This document shows, piece by piece, positions 33,801-46,500 of a stretch of DNA of 64,000 bases. Under the pieces are notes generated by a model. The model saw nothing but the letters and a program-made list of their open reading frames with translations. It searched no databases and was not told the DNA's origin. Within the stretch, counting starts at the first letter, position 1. Every line of letters starts with the position of its first letter. The stretch comes from Undaria pinnatifida (Eukaryota; Sar; Phaeophyceae; Laminariales; Alariaceae), in the NCBI GenBank assembly GCA_012845835.1, contig JABAKD010000026.1:12525832-12589831 (forward strand). The letters run 5' to 3'. Position numbers and translations under genes: made by a program.

Positions 33801-36800
33801 GACCACCCAGCTCACGATTACGTTTTGGTTGCGTGTGTGTTTTTTATGCCCAGCGTGAGCGCACAACTTCCACCTCGTCTCCTCCCCGGCCGTCCCGCTT
33901 GCCTGAGAAGGCACCTGCTGTGTCGCGACGCCGCAACTGCAGAGCCACCTAACGACGGTAGGTTGGAGGAGGTGGTGTGCCCTGTTGCCTTATACTTTGG
34001 AAGCGAGTCGGCATCCGCCTCGGTATTCTTCCTTGCCGTGACCCAGCTTGAGAGGCTGCTTGTGACACATTGTTTCTCTTCTACTCGTATGTTTGAGTAC
34101 CAACGTGGCCCTGTCTGCTGAGATCGTACAACACTACTTTTGCGGCCACAGCGTCACATAAACACTCCTGGTTCGAGATGGCGCGTCTTGTCATCCTACA
34201 CTGTGGCGGCGAGTCAGTGTTCGCCTTTGCGATGGTGCAGGCACGCCGTATACCACCTATGCTCTGTTCCATGAACGTGAACATTTGCAATTTGTTATTC
34301 AGGGTTGGGAGCTTTTTTGAATCTATGCTCTGTCCCATGAACGTGAACATTTGCAATTTGTGGTTCAGGGTTGGGAGCTATTCTGAATCCCCCCGCCCCC
34401 TTAGCAAGGAGAAAAAAAATCTTCGTTCCTCATGGCCTATTTTAGCCGTCGACGTATTTTTTTCGGCGAGAACCTGAGCAACGATGTCCGTGAACAGTCC
34501 CCCCCCCCGTTTTTTATCGCCTGAAAGTCTCTACTGACTGTCAAGACCCGTGAGCCGAGATTGCGGCGTGTGTGGACGATGGCAAGTTGCAATCGGCAAT
34601 CGGTATTCGGCGTTATTATCGTCCCTCTTCACAGTTTTTCATGACCTTCAATTCTTCGGTCATTGCTTTCTGTTTTTTACCGATATTTTGACCTTGAGGG
34701 TCAAGCTACTGGGGATTAGAGTAGGACAATGTTGCAGCGTGGTACAAAATGAACTCGTAAAGGGGTTTGCCCTCGGGGTCTTCTGGGACGATCCTTCCTC
34801 ACAGGTCTCCCCTTGTCTGCCCGGTCCTCGCCTTCACTGTAATAAACAACAGGCTTCAGCATTCCCACCCCTCGTCGATTTTGTTCGAATTTTGTGTCAA
34901 TTTGCGCACTCACACTTTGGACAAAATTTCTCTCAGCGTTCGTGCCAAGGTGCACGTCTAGGCCCGAGCCGTAAAATTTCGAGCGCCTCCTGACCCGGCG
35001 CGACTCACCCCGCGTTGACCTGGTCCCCGGAACGGGTCATGACCCGTGCTGAGCCGACCCGCGGAACGGGCCATGAACCGTGAAAAAGCCGTGATCAAAA
35101 GCCATGCGTTGTTCTCCCTCATTGCCTCGCCGTAGCGTACGATGGTCCGTAGGCTCCGCCCCTACTCTGAAGTATGATGGGAGTGAGACGCCCGAAACAC
35201 ACACGATGTCATGTGCGCAGCAGAATGGCGGGTGGTGGGTGGCGGGACTGCCCGTGGATTTGTAGGGACGACGAGGCAGGTTGACAGGCAGCAAAACAGA
35301 GGTAGTCTAAGAGCGACCCACTGGTAGGCTACAAAAGGCACACAGACGGTATACTAAACCTATTGGGAGCGGAGAGGAAACGAGGAGGCGATAGATATGG
35401 CGGAGGGGTCTGCTCTCGTGGATTGGATCGATACATTTACTGCTGTCGGTTGTCATATTTTCTCTTGTTTTAATAGCCTGATTAGTGCCTTGACCGCTTT
35501 GCCCAAACGTGCTCTCTAAATTCTAAGGTCTCACCGACCGTCTCACCGGTGCACGGACGCATCGTAGTCGGCTAAATCGGTGGCTTTGACACCGAATTCG
35601 CATGCAACGTGTTTGACATTTTATTTTATCTTTCCGCTTCGTTTCTTCACTGAGCCCAGTGGGTTCCCGTTTTCGGCTTCTACATGACCATGCGTGCCTG
35701 TTTTTGGCCAGTACCTAGCATCCAACGCGTATCATGCTCATATTCAATTTTTAAGTTATACCATGTGCGAAATACATGTTGTATCATTCATATGTACGTA
35801 TTATAGAATGTGGGTACTGCTGTACGGTTGCGTAAGCTTTTGTTTGTAGGTGTTCGTAGTCTAGTCCGTTGTCCTTATTGATAGACTAGACTACTGCTGT
35901 ATTATTGATAGAAGTTTCCGACATCATTATACCCTGGACCTGCTGCTGCTGCACTCGCTGCCACTGTTGCTGCCGCACAAAGGCTGGTGATTTTTTCACA
36001 ATGTTGGTCTATTATAATAGTAGTGGTTCTCTGCTGCGTCTTTGAATATTTTGTGTATCTGATGTATGGTAGCTATCATGCCGGAAAGCGAGATACTACC
36101 GGCATGCAATCGCCAGTTTTCTATTCGGCGTTCAAAGCAAATCGATTTATTTTTGTATACCTGGTAGGCCCTTGCAAATGACCTTTCTTCCTATGTTGCA
36201 AGTTGTCATTTGTCGGGTCGGTCATCTGTCATTATATTCATCATGCAGCCATACAGGCAACCCTTCGTATCGCATTACAATGATGACACAGCTCGTAGTT
36301 TGTGGCCACCTTGCCGCTTTGCGCCTCAGCACCTCGGCACCTGCTCTTCACCGGCTTTGCACTGCGCATGCTGCCCATACACGCCCGTTATTTCGTTGTC
36401 CTAGGTTTCGTTTTCGGTGTTCGGGGGTTTAGTGATTTCCGGTTTTCGTTATTTACTCCGTAACTACAAGGTTTCAGTGAGGAATATGCGCCGGCCGCAC
36501 GCCCGTGACCGATGCTCGGAATTTGCTGACGAGCCGTCATGAGACGCGTATGCCGAGCAACTCCTTTTCGAAGGCTTTGGATTTTGCACGCTAGTCGTAG
36601 ACGCCCACTGCTTCCGTTTTTTTTTTCATTATTCTGCGGTTATGGTAACGTTGTTTCGGAATTTCGGTATTCCTTGATTTCTTCGCGCGAAGCACCTGCT
36701 GCTTCATCAGTTGGCGGTTAACTGCTGTTGATAGCTGACAGGTTACATATCAGCTGCACGGCAGCATGGACAGCAGTCATGCCCCTTAGCCTCCTGCCAA

Positions 36801-37530
36801 AGCTTCTTCCTTGTTTCGGCCATGACGGGCAATGTTCTGCTGTATTTATACGAACACTTGTTTACCTGATGGCACTCCTGGTTTCATGCATAATCGTCCC
36901 AGGTGCAGCTTCATATATTCCACTTCGTGGGCCGAAATGTAATGACCGATCGGGTAATAATTTCGATATCAAACGGTTCTTACGTTTCCGTTTAGCGTGG
37001 CAGATTCAAGTGCGAACCGAACCACGGATGGATCTGCTGAAGCGCTCGCGAACCGGGGCCGTCAACACGATTCTCTGCGCAGTATATATATATATATGTA
37101 GTAGCGGTACGTTGAAGTGAGAATTTGCCCATTACTCGAACAATATTCATATACTGATGTGTAGCTTCGACGCACACCAAAGGACGCCTCCGCACGTTTT
37201 TGTTGTTGTTGCCCCTCTCCCTCCCCCACCCTGGTCATTAACCGACAAATACAGGAATCCAGCCGTTCGTTCTCACACAAGCCGAACGTCTCCACGTCTT
37301 CGTCGTTCTTTCTGGCCTACTACCTGCCCACGCGTTTTCGTTCTGTCCTCTGATTTGTTCTGGGGCGACGTTGCTACCGCTGCTTGCTACCGCTGCTGCT
37401 GGAAATTTTTGTTGTGCTCTCTGGTCTTGTCTGTGTGAGGGGTTGATACCACCGCTACTGTTGCTGGTGCTTACTGCTTCTGCGAACTTCAAGAGGAATC
37501 GTCGTAAAAGTTGCTATCTTCGCGGCTGGG
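30857..37530. other. Gene-poor 6.7-kb stretch
   Basis: I found no gene I can support. Contents: a degenerate GACCC block at 34957-35092, and two direct copies of GCTCTGTYCCATGAACGTGA, ACATTTGCAATTTG at about 34260-34380. There is also a dispersed repeat at 33040-33297, CTG-rich words near 35938-35975, and (TA)n runs at 32957 and 37082. Frames of up to 160 codons (e.g. 32183-32665, 33530-33952) lack recognisable motifs and convincing splice contexts. Confidence 0.55.
33040..33297 (+). repeat. Dispersed repeat, copy 1 (pairs with 38921-39172)
   Basis: This segment of about 255 bp is shared with 38921-39172. Common strings include CCTGTACTCT, GTGTGCTTCGC, CTCTAGTACCCGTC or a variant, TCCCCGAACCAACAC and CAATACCGTT. 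Identity is moderate and indels are present. The element type is not determined. Confidence 0.7.
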
Positions 37531-40500
37531 ATGGTTTTCGGCGGCTGCATGAGCTCTCCGGTTAGCTCCAACTTCCGCCTGTACAGGTGAGATGACAAAA
37601 AAACGCGGCCGAAAGACAACCGGACGTCCGGTCGGTATGCTCCTGTGGTCGACGTACTGTAGCTGTTTTTTTTACACCGGTTGTACTGCTCTACAGCAGT
37701 CTGCGAGTGAGTGTTTTTTGCGGGGTGAAAGAGGAAAGAGGCTTGTCACACTTGTGCCGCTACTATTGTACTGTGTTCTACGAGTAGGTGATGGTTTTTG
37801 CACCGGCTCTGCTGCCGCTCCACCAGTATGCAGGTATACTCGTACATGTTTTGTTTCGTGAACGCGGGGCGATGGTTGGTTATCGATGTTCTACGTACCT
37901 GGTACGTCTGCTACTGCTGTAGCGTTTTTTTTTCTTGGCCGCCCCCACTGTTCTAACCTACCATTATGCTCTTTGGTCTTTGGTACCGGCAATAATTGCA
38001 CCGGTCGACGCACGGGACAACAAATATAATTGGCGGAAAGAGCTGGCTGACCAACACCACTCCGGTCGGAAATACCCTAAGGTAGCTTAAGGTAGCTTTG
38101 TCGTTTATATTAATACCAGATTAATGACCCCGCCATCCTTACATTTCCGCCCAGAGTACCACTCTGGACGAGTATCGTATGTAATGTAATGATCGCTTTT
38201 GTTGCTCATATTGGTACCGGTACCGTCCTTCCATTTGCCTCCAGGTTGGTACGCTACGGTTGTAATGTACGAGTAGTTATACGTTTGGCACTGGCTCTAT
38301 ATCTGTACTAGAGTACTCCGTGTGGTATGCTGCGAGCACTCGTGTGTTGTTGTTGTTGTTGTTGTTGTTGTTGTCGTCGTCGTCGCTGTTATTGCTGTAG
38401 TTGCTGCTGTCGTTGATGTTGACTTGGAGGCCTACCGCTGTGACGGACCATGACAGTAACAGCAGCATTCGTGCATAGCATTAGCAATAGGTGCAGTAGC
38501 AGCTGGTGCGTCCGGTCTTCGATACTGTGTTGCTGTCCAGCCTGTGTTATGGCAGAGAAACAGGGTCGTTTTTGACGCGGGCGGAGACCAAGTTTCTCGC
38601 TTCTACTACATAGAGGGAAGGACAGCGGCAGCAGCACCAGCAACAGCCCATACACGGGGATCGAAGAACGGGTTACGGGCACCACCAAAAACGCAGTGGT
38701 ATTGAAATAAGCTGATATGTTTCACTCGTCCACCCCGCACACGGAACATTCTGATTTGTTGTACTTGGTGAATCTGGAATCGTTGATAGATTGTTGGCCC
38801 TTCTTTCTCTACACCCAACCCCACTATTAATAGTTCACTGCATCCTCCTGCACTCTATTCATGCATCATGTTCTCACGCTCCTACGCCAGTTAAAGGCTG
38901 AAGGTTGTCCATCTCAACAGCAGCATTAGTTTCTGCCAGGCGGTTGCCAACCGGCTTCCTGTACTCTACCGTGTGCTTCGCCTCTCTGGTACCTACTAAT
39001 AGTACCCGTCGTGTCCTGGTTACTCTCCAAGTTCAACCTCACACGTAGTTGCTCTATCGTATAATATCTACATGTCCCCGAACCAACACGCCTTTCATAT
39101 ACTACGATCCAATACCGTTCCGTAAACGCCTGGTTTCCTACGTCAATCTTCGAGGTTAACCAACGCGTAATTATTGAACTGATTTGCTGTAGAACCCCCC
39201 CCCACCCCACGTAACCCCCTGCCTGGTTGGTGAAAACCCAACGCGCTCCGTCCCGGCATAGTAGGGATGCGAGGGTCTATGGTTATATGACTCCGGCCAT
39301 GGACAAACTGAGTACACCCCCTACCACCGGGTAAATATATACATGCTCGTACTCAACGAGGGATGCTGACGTCCATTCACCGCGAGTGCTATTGGCTGCT
39401 GCCCTGAAATCTGTGCGAGCGACCCAGCGAATATCGCTCGGCAGAAATATGTGAGCTCTGTTAACGTCCCTCCCTCCCTCCCTCCCTCCCTCCCTCCACC
39501 TCGCTGCCTTATTCCAGGACGGTGCCGGACATCCCAAAGAAGATGTTCGACAACCATGCCACTATGTCAGGCACCGTTGTCTCCGTTGCAGATGGCGATA
39601 GCATTAGGGTGGGTTCATACTGCGCGTGCGAGGGATGTATCCAGGCACGGCGAAGAGAGGGGATGGGGATTGGGGTTTAGAGGGGGGGCAGGGGGGTGAG
39701 GGTGTCGGGGGGGGGGGGGGGGGGGGGGTGAGGGGGAAGGGCGGCGGATTGGGAAGGGGAGGGTGGCGGATTGGGGGGGGCGGGGTGGCGGAGGTGGATG
39801 CGGGAGAGGGGGGGATGTGTTTCCGGCTGTTAACATTGTGTCACATTTTCCTGAAATAAAACTTTGCGCCTTGCGGTATTGGTACGCGGTAAGAAACCGC
39901 CGAGCGCCGTTGTGAAATTACTGGCATCGGTTGTCGGGGGAAAGTATTGGCGCCAATCAATATTCGTATATATGTTAGCACTGGTGCTTTTGGCGGTTCC
40001 TTTACTGCGTTGCATAACTTTTTACTATTGTTGCTGCCATTGCCATTGTTGCCTCTGCTGTTGCTGCTGCTCTGGCGGCTGCTGCTCTTCCTGCTGCTGC
40101 TCCTGTTTTTGCTGATGCCGGTACTACCGTTTGTGATGCTGCTGCTGTTGCTGCTGTTTCTGATGGTACTGCCATGTCTGCTGTTTCTGCTGCTGCTGTT
40201 GGCGGTGGTGTTTCTGCTGCTGCTGTGTCTGCTGCCATCGCTTCTGATCCTGTTCTTTTCGCTGTTGTTGTTGGTGATGATCTGAATTCAGGTGAGGCAT
40301 AAACCGAACATCAATCTGCCTCTGCCCGGGCGTGAAATGGTTGGCAAGAAGTCCAAGGAGACTCTGCAGATAAGGCTGTACGCGGTAGACTGCCCGGAAG
40401 TGGCGCACTTTGGAAACCCTGCGCAGGCGTTCAGCGCGGAGGCGAAAGAGGTGATGCAACCCCAACCAATTTTTTGTTTTGCTGTCCGGACAATGTTGGC

Positions 40501-43500
40501 AGCGACCGAGTGTGTGTCGAAGGCACCGTCCCAATCAATCTGCAATAGACGACGAAGCAGCAGCATGTGTGGATATCCGACCTACCTTTCGAATTCTTCC
40601 TCCATCCTGAGGGCAACGAGTGGTCCGTCTTCATTCATCAGACGAACACGTCGCCAGTCCTGGGTTATTTGCTTTGTGAGCGAATATCCCGCTCGGTCGT
40701 AGGTTTCTGCTTCAGCGATCTCAAACAAAGTTGATCTCGGACAGGGTTCCAATTCCCTGGCGCTGTGTGAATTAGAACTCGCATTGGCTTGGGACAGTAA
40801 ACCGGTTTGGACGAAAATGAAATGGCCGTTGGGGTTTCACTTGGAATGTCCAAACGGTCCTTACGTTTCCGTTCTCGTTGTTTTCTTTTTCAATGTTGGA
40901 ATATCCAAAAGATCCTTACGTTTCCGTTGCCGTTGGGGTTTTACTTGGGACATCCAAACGATCTTTACATTTCCGCTCATACGTGTGTTGATCGACATCT
41001 TGGCGCTCTTTGATGGAGCTGAACTGGGTCCCAGGGTAACCCTTCGCCCGACAAGGCTAGCGCTTTGCTCAAAAGACCGGCTCGTGTAGAATCTATGATT
41101 GAACAAGATTGACGTGGCAGCCGTTGGAAGCGCCCAACTCAGCGCAGAAGATACTTTGCAGGAGGAGTGTTGCGCTTGTCGTTGGTAGCACCCCACTCAG
41201 CGCTGAATAAATATTGCAGGAGAGGTGTCGCGCTCGAGCCGCGACGACGGTCCCGCATCGAGTGTGGTTATGATGATGTCCTCACGCCACTGAACCTTTT
41301 AGAGCTGCACCCTTGTTGTTGAGGATAAAGAGGGTGTTTGCGGTTTCCAAATTCGTTTGGATTGAAAAAAAAAAAAAATGATATTGCAACTGACGAAGGC
41401 GTTGACTCAGGGTCGACCAAACCCGCGAGATATTTTGGTTATAAATAAAATAAAACAAATGGTAGGGAAACATGTTTCTAACCTTTTCGTTTCTCTAACT
41501 TTTCGTGGGTTGGGGTGTGGCCTTGGATTGTGATGCTCGACGGTTTCAATACTAATATTGTATATTTCCTCTCGAGCCAACCAAGGTTGGTAGTTCGCAA
41601 ACACCCTAGTGTTGCGTAGATTTTTTTGTTTTTGTTTTTTCTTTTTTCGCAGTTGTAATGGGGGTATAAATTCTTTTTTTACCCGAGATCTAGGCGGTGG
41701 TGACAGAAAAGGCGGAAATGACATACGAACGGCAGAGGCTCGCCTTTTTTTCTGAGACACCTTTTACTTGGAAAGGTCCCTTCCCCACCCCCCCAAAAAA
41801 TACACGATTTTTGGAAAACATGGAAGTGCCAGACTCGGTGAGCTAAGTCCCATGGTCTAGGCGTACAAAACGAATAATATCGCAAAACGAGAAGGACATT
41901 TTCGACGATTTTGGATTATAGCCCCGCCGTTTAGAAGCTGCTTCACAGGGTGGTGCACGTTGAAATAACCCAAATTTATTCCTCGGCGAATATCCACGCC
42001 GTTTTTTCGATTCAGACCGTGATTTTTTGCACACGTCTTCTATGTGCCCTTGCAAAGACCTCACCCGATGTAAAATTCCCAATTTTCCTCTTTTTTTTTT
42101 CCACGATTTCCATGAAGAAAAGTCTGCATTATTACGAGTCGTATCGAGCGCGGGGTTGTTTGTCTTTTTTTTCCCCTGATTTTTGATAGCCGAGCCATTA
42201 AGCAAGACCACCACCACCCACACCAGCAGTCACGCGTGTCGTCACACAGCAAGCATGAGCAAACATCCCGGAAGACCGCAGAGGAAAGCACCCAGGCCAA
42301 GTAGATTCGTGCAATCCGGCGACAGCAGCCCCTGATGTCAGGAACATGCCGAGCACGACGAGGATACCAGCGATGGCCTTCTTCATGTTTCTGCGCCTCG
42401 TGTCTGGATAATTGGGAGGGCTGAATCGTTGTTTCGTCCGACTCGAGGATGAGTCCTCCGCAGGCCCAGGCCGCTTCTTTCCATCGACCATAATGTTGGA
42501 CCACCGTGGTCAACGTTTATAGCTACCCGATGGTCCCAGCGTTGAGCCTCGGCGTTTGTCGGAGCACTGCCTTCGAAATATGGAAACGGACGACAGGATT
42601 TCCTAATTTGTGATTGTCAACTTTTCCATATTTTTTGGGGCTGAAGAATTTCATAAATTACGACAGAACGCCTCCGTATTTTGAGAAACATTTAACAAAT
42701 ATGGAAATTAAGGAAACCTTGAGAAAATTATGACAAAAAAATGTCTCCGATAAGAACGGCCCTTAGCCCAAATGTTTTCGTCGAAAAAAAGAGAAGAAAA
42801 AAAAAACGCGGGTCAGGCCTCGGGATGGGCATGTAGAACGCGTGCGCACAATCAATTGCAGGGTCTATCTCTCAAAAACGGAGTGGACATTTGGACTTTG
42901 GTGCGTGCAAATGAGTAAGATACGTTATGCCCTTCAAATAACTTGGTTTCAGTGTAGGATCCAGTTTTTTCGCCAGATTCTGCTTGATCTTGAACACAGG
43001 CAGGTCAGCTACTCGATTTTTTGGGCAAAAAGTTCTACAGGCATGCCTTGGAGTACGTCCAACCGGATCGTGCAAAATAAGGCGCGCTTTGTTTTTTCGC
43101 CCTCGCTGGGAAAAAGCGTGAATCTTATTGAAGAAATTGATGGCCTGTCATTGATCGATGCGAGTTTCGCTGCCAGAGACAGCCCGAGGCCGTCAATAAA
43201 AAGGGCCATGTCACCATGTCACCCTCTTACACTGGTCATGGGGGTAACACTGTCTTGTGATACCAAATATTCACTCTTTGACTCGATATTGCGAGCGGTA
43301 TTCGTTGGGGAGAGAGTTTTTTTTTTCGCTCGAACCAGCCTGTAGCCCAAAGGAGGCACACTAGTACCTACTGGATATCGTAGCACCCATGATAGGCTAT
43401 AGTAATAGATACAGTATTATGTACCAGGTACAATGGTTTACTGCTGTATGCATTTGATATGTTGCTATTACCGCTAATATTGTATGATGGTATGATGGTA

Positions 43501-46500
43501 TGATGATATGTTGCTATTGCCGCTAATATGGTATGATGGTATGATGATATGTTGCTATTACCGCTAATATAGTATGATGGTATGATGATATGTTGCTATT
43601 ACCGCTAATATGGTATGATGGTATGATGGTATGATGATATGTTGCTATTACCGCCAATATGGTATGATGGTATGATGATATGTTGCTATTACCGCTGATA
43701 TGGTATGATGGTATGATGATATGTTGCTATTACCGCTAATATGGTATGATATGGTATGATGGTATGATGGTATGATGATATGTTGCTATTACCGCTAATG
43801 TGGTATGATGTTATGATGGTGTGATGGTATGATGATATGTTGCTATTACCGCCAATTTGGTATGATGATATGTTGCTATTACCGCTAATGTGGTATGATG
43901 GTATGATGATATGTTGCTATTACCGCTAATATGGTATGATGGTATGATGGTATGATTATATGTTGCTATTACCGCTAATATGGTATGACGACATGATGGT
44001 ATGATGGTATGATGATATGTTGCTATTACCGCTAATATGGTATGATGGTATGATGGTATGATGATATGGTGGTATGAATCATAACAACGTATTACCTTGG
44101 GATGGATTACGCTTAGCATCACATTGATACCTGCTACCAGTGCATGCCTTTGTTACTGATGGTAGTTTTTTTATTGATGCTCACCCTTGAACAACATTTA
44201 TGGGAGTCATGTAACACAGATTGCTACATAGTCTAATGAGGATGACACAGAAAGTAACACAGATAAATAACGCACCTCCGCCTTCCCTCCCTTCCCGCCA
44301 TGCTTCCTGTATTTTTGGACGTGTCCTATGTGCTCAGTTGACGAAGAATGCCTTGCAAGGGGAGAATGTCAAGCTGACGCTGCTCAGTATGGATCAGGTA
44401 CGACACGACGGGTGCCCGTTGTATAGCTTGGGCGTTAGCACCGTGGTCATTTGCTGATTAGAGGTCGCTGGTCTCCCGCGGCAAGGGCCGGGCATAGTCC
44501 ACCCCCGCAAAATGCTAACCGTGATAGTACGCATACTTGTAGTAATAGTTGGATGCTAAACGCTACTGTTTATGTTGCGCTTTGGAAGGATGTATCAACT
44601 CGAGGGAGCTGCTTGCGAAGGGTCGGCTGGGGGTGGTACGTTACTGACTGAAACAATGTTCTGACTGAAACAATGTTCGGACGCCTGGTACGATATATGT
44701 GTATATATATATATTTCGGAATGGCGGGGCTCCTTACCCCCTTTACAACTGGAGACCCTTTTTGGGGACAACATGACTTGGATTTAGTATAGGGAGGGGT
44801 TTGGGGGCTCCAAAGGTGTTATTAACACTTAATAACATCGTCTTAATAAAATCGTCGGAATGGTGTCCTTTCTTTGCAGGATATCAATTGTTTGCATCGC
44901 TAGGCCGTGGATTTGATCCACCGGGGTTGCCATTTTCAGTTTGCTCAACATGATACTTGGAAGTACGATGGTATTGTTTGATCATATTGTTTTTGTGTGA
45001 GGGGTGGGGGGGGTACAGACCTCCTCGAGTGAGGGCGGAGCCTCAAGAAGTTGTTGGCGCACCTCTACCGTAGTTGTTTCCTCGGCGTCGCCGGCTTCAC
45101 AATATTCACACCCCGGACAGATTATGATCTAGATCATAATGATCATGTGGACTATGTACAGTACATCCTGTATCTGCCGGTATGATATGTTGTGCGGGAT
45201 CTGCACATAAAGAGTGCAGACCCAACCCTGGTAAAGCGTTTGCTGGATCAATGCAGATCGTACGGGTATCATGAGCTAGGCCGCACAGATCTTCCTTGAC
45301 ATATTTAGATCGTCCAGTGGGAATCGGTGATCTGTACGACGTAAGTAACCGTTACGCCGCTTCGATAATGATCCCCGTCATGTCTCCCTCTGATTCCAAG
45401 TAAATCGTCCCCATAATACGTGGGTTCACTTGAGGGGTAATCTACGAGATGGTATGGTGCACGGGAGTGTCGCAGTTCCGCCAATGTTGGTATTGAGATA
45501 TAGTTTTTTATTGCACTAGTCATAGACTGACTACCAGGTATGTTTTTTTAGGCGTTTGCCGACAGCGTTGCTCCTGTCCTCATCGGTTTTTGTTTATGTA
45601 TGCCTGAACGTCGCCTTGTTTCATGCTTCTATCGGGTATCCCGCCCGTGTCTGCATGAACGTCGCTTTGTTTCATGCTGCCGTGTATGTACCCCCCTCCC
45701 CCCCCCCCTTCCCGGGGCCCTTGTTTGGGCGTTTCAGTACAACCGAGCCGTGTGCAGGGTACAGTACGGGAGGTTCCCTAACCGGAAGGATGCGTCCGTG
45801 GAGCTGCTCAAGAACGGTCTCGCGGTTGTGTATCGGCAGGTAGGCAACGATCTGAGGAGATGCTTGTGTTGACTGTGGGTGTACCGTGTAAGGCTCGTTC
45901 CAAACGAGCGCAAAAAAAAATCACGAATGCTGACGAAATGTCACCACCCTTCCTGACATTTTGAAATTCTGAAATGTCACGTTTTCCGAAGAAACAAATA
46001 ACGTTTTCTGTCAGGAGTATTGACCTCAATTCTTATGGAAAATGTCAAAACGATTCAAAGCCCAGATTTCTGACAGTTATCACGATTCGCGAAAATGTCA
46101 CGTTTTTTTTGTCAGGATTCCTGACATTTGCTGTGTTCGTGAGGAACGGCCCCAAGGGCGTTGCGTTTCATTGCACACACGTTCTGGGATGAATTTGTTC
46201 ACGCCTCGTATAGATCACCGATCCGAAGTTGATGTAGATATTTCAGGGAAGATCTGTATGGTCTAGCTCATGTTACCTGGTGGCAGCCGTACGATCTGTA
46301 TCACCTGGCACACATTTCCTGGGTGGGATCTGTACTCTACATGTACAGATCCTGCAGAACATCTCACAACGGCAGCTTCAGGATCTATTGTAGACGATAT
46401 AGATGCCATAGATGATCTAGATCGTGATCTGTCTGAAGTGTTGTTTGTTGTTAACCATTTTGCTGCTGTTTTTTTTCAACCCCACACCAGTTCACATCTC

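Noticed and set aside
43811-44122. 103-aa His/Ile/Tyr-rich minus-strand ORF
   Set aside because: It is the translation of the 43480-44090 minisatellite.
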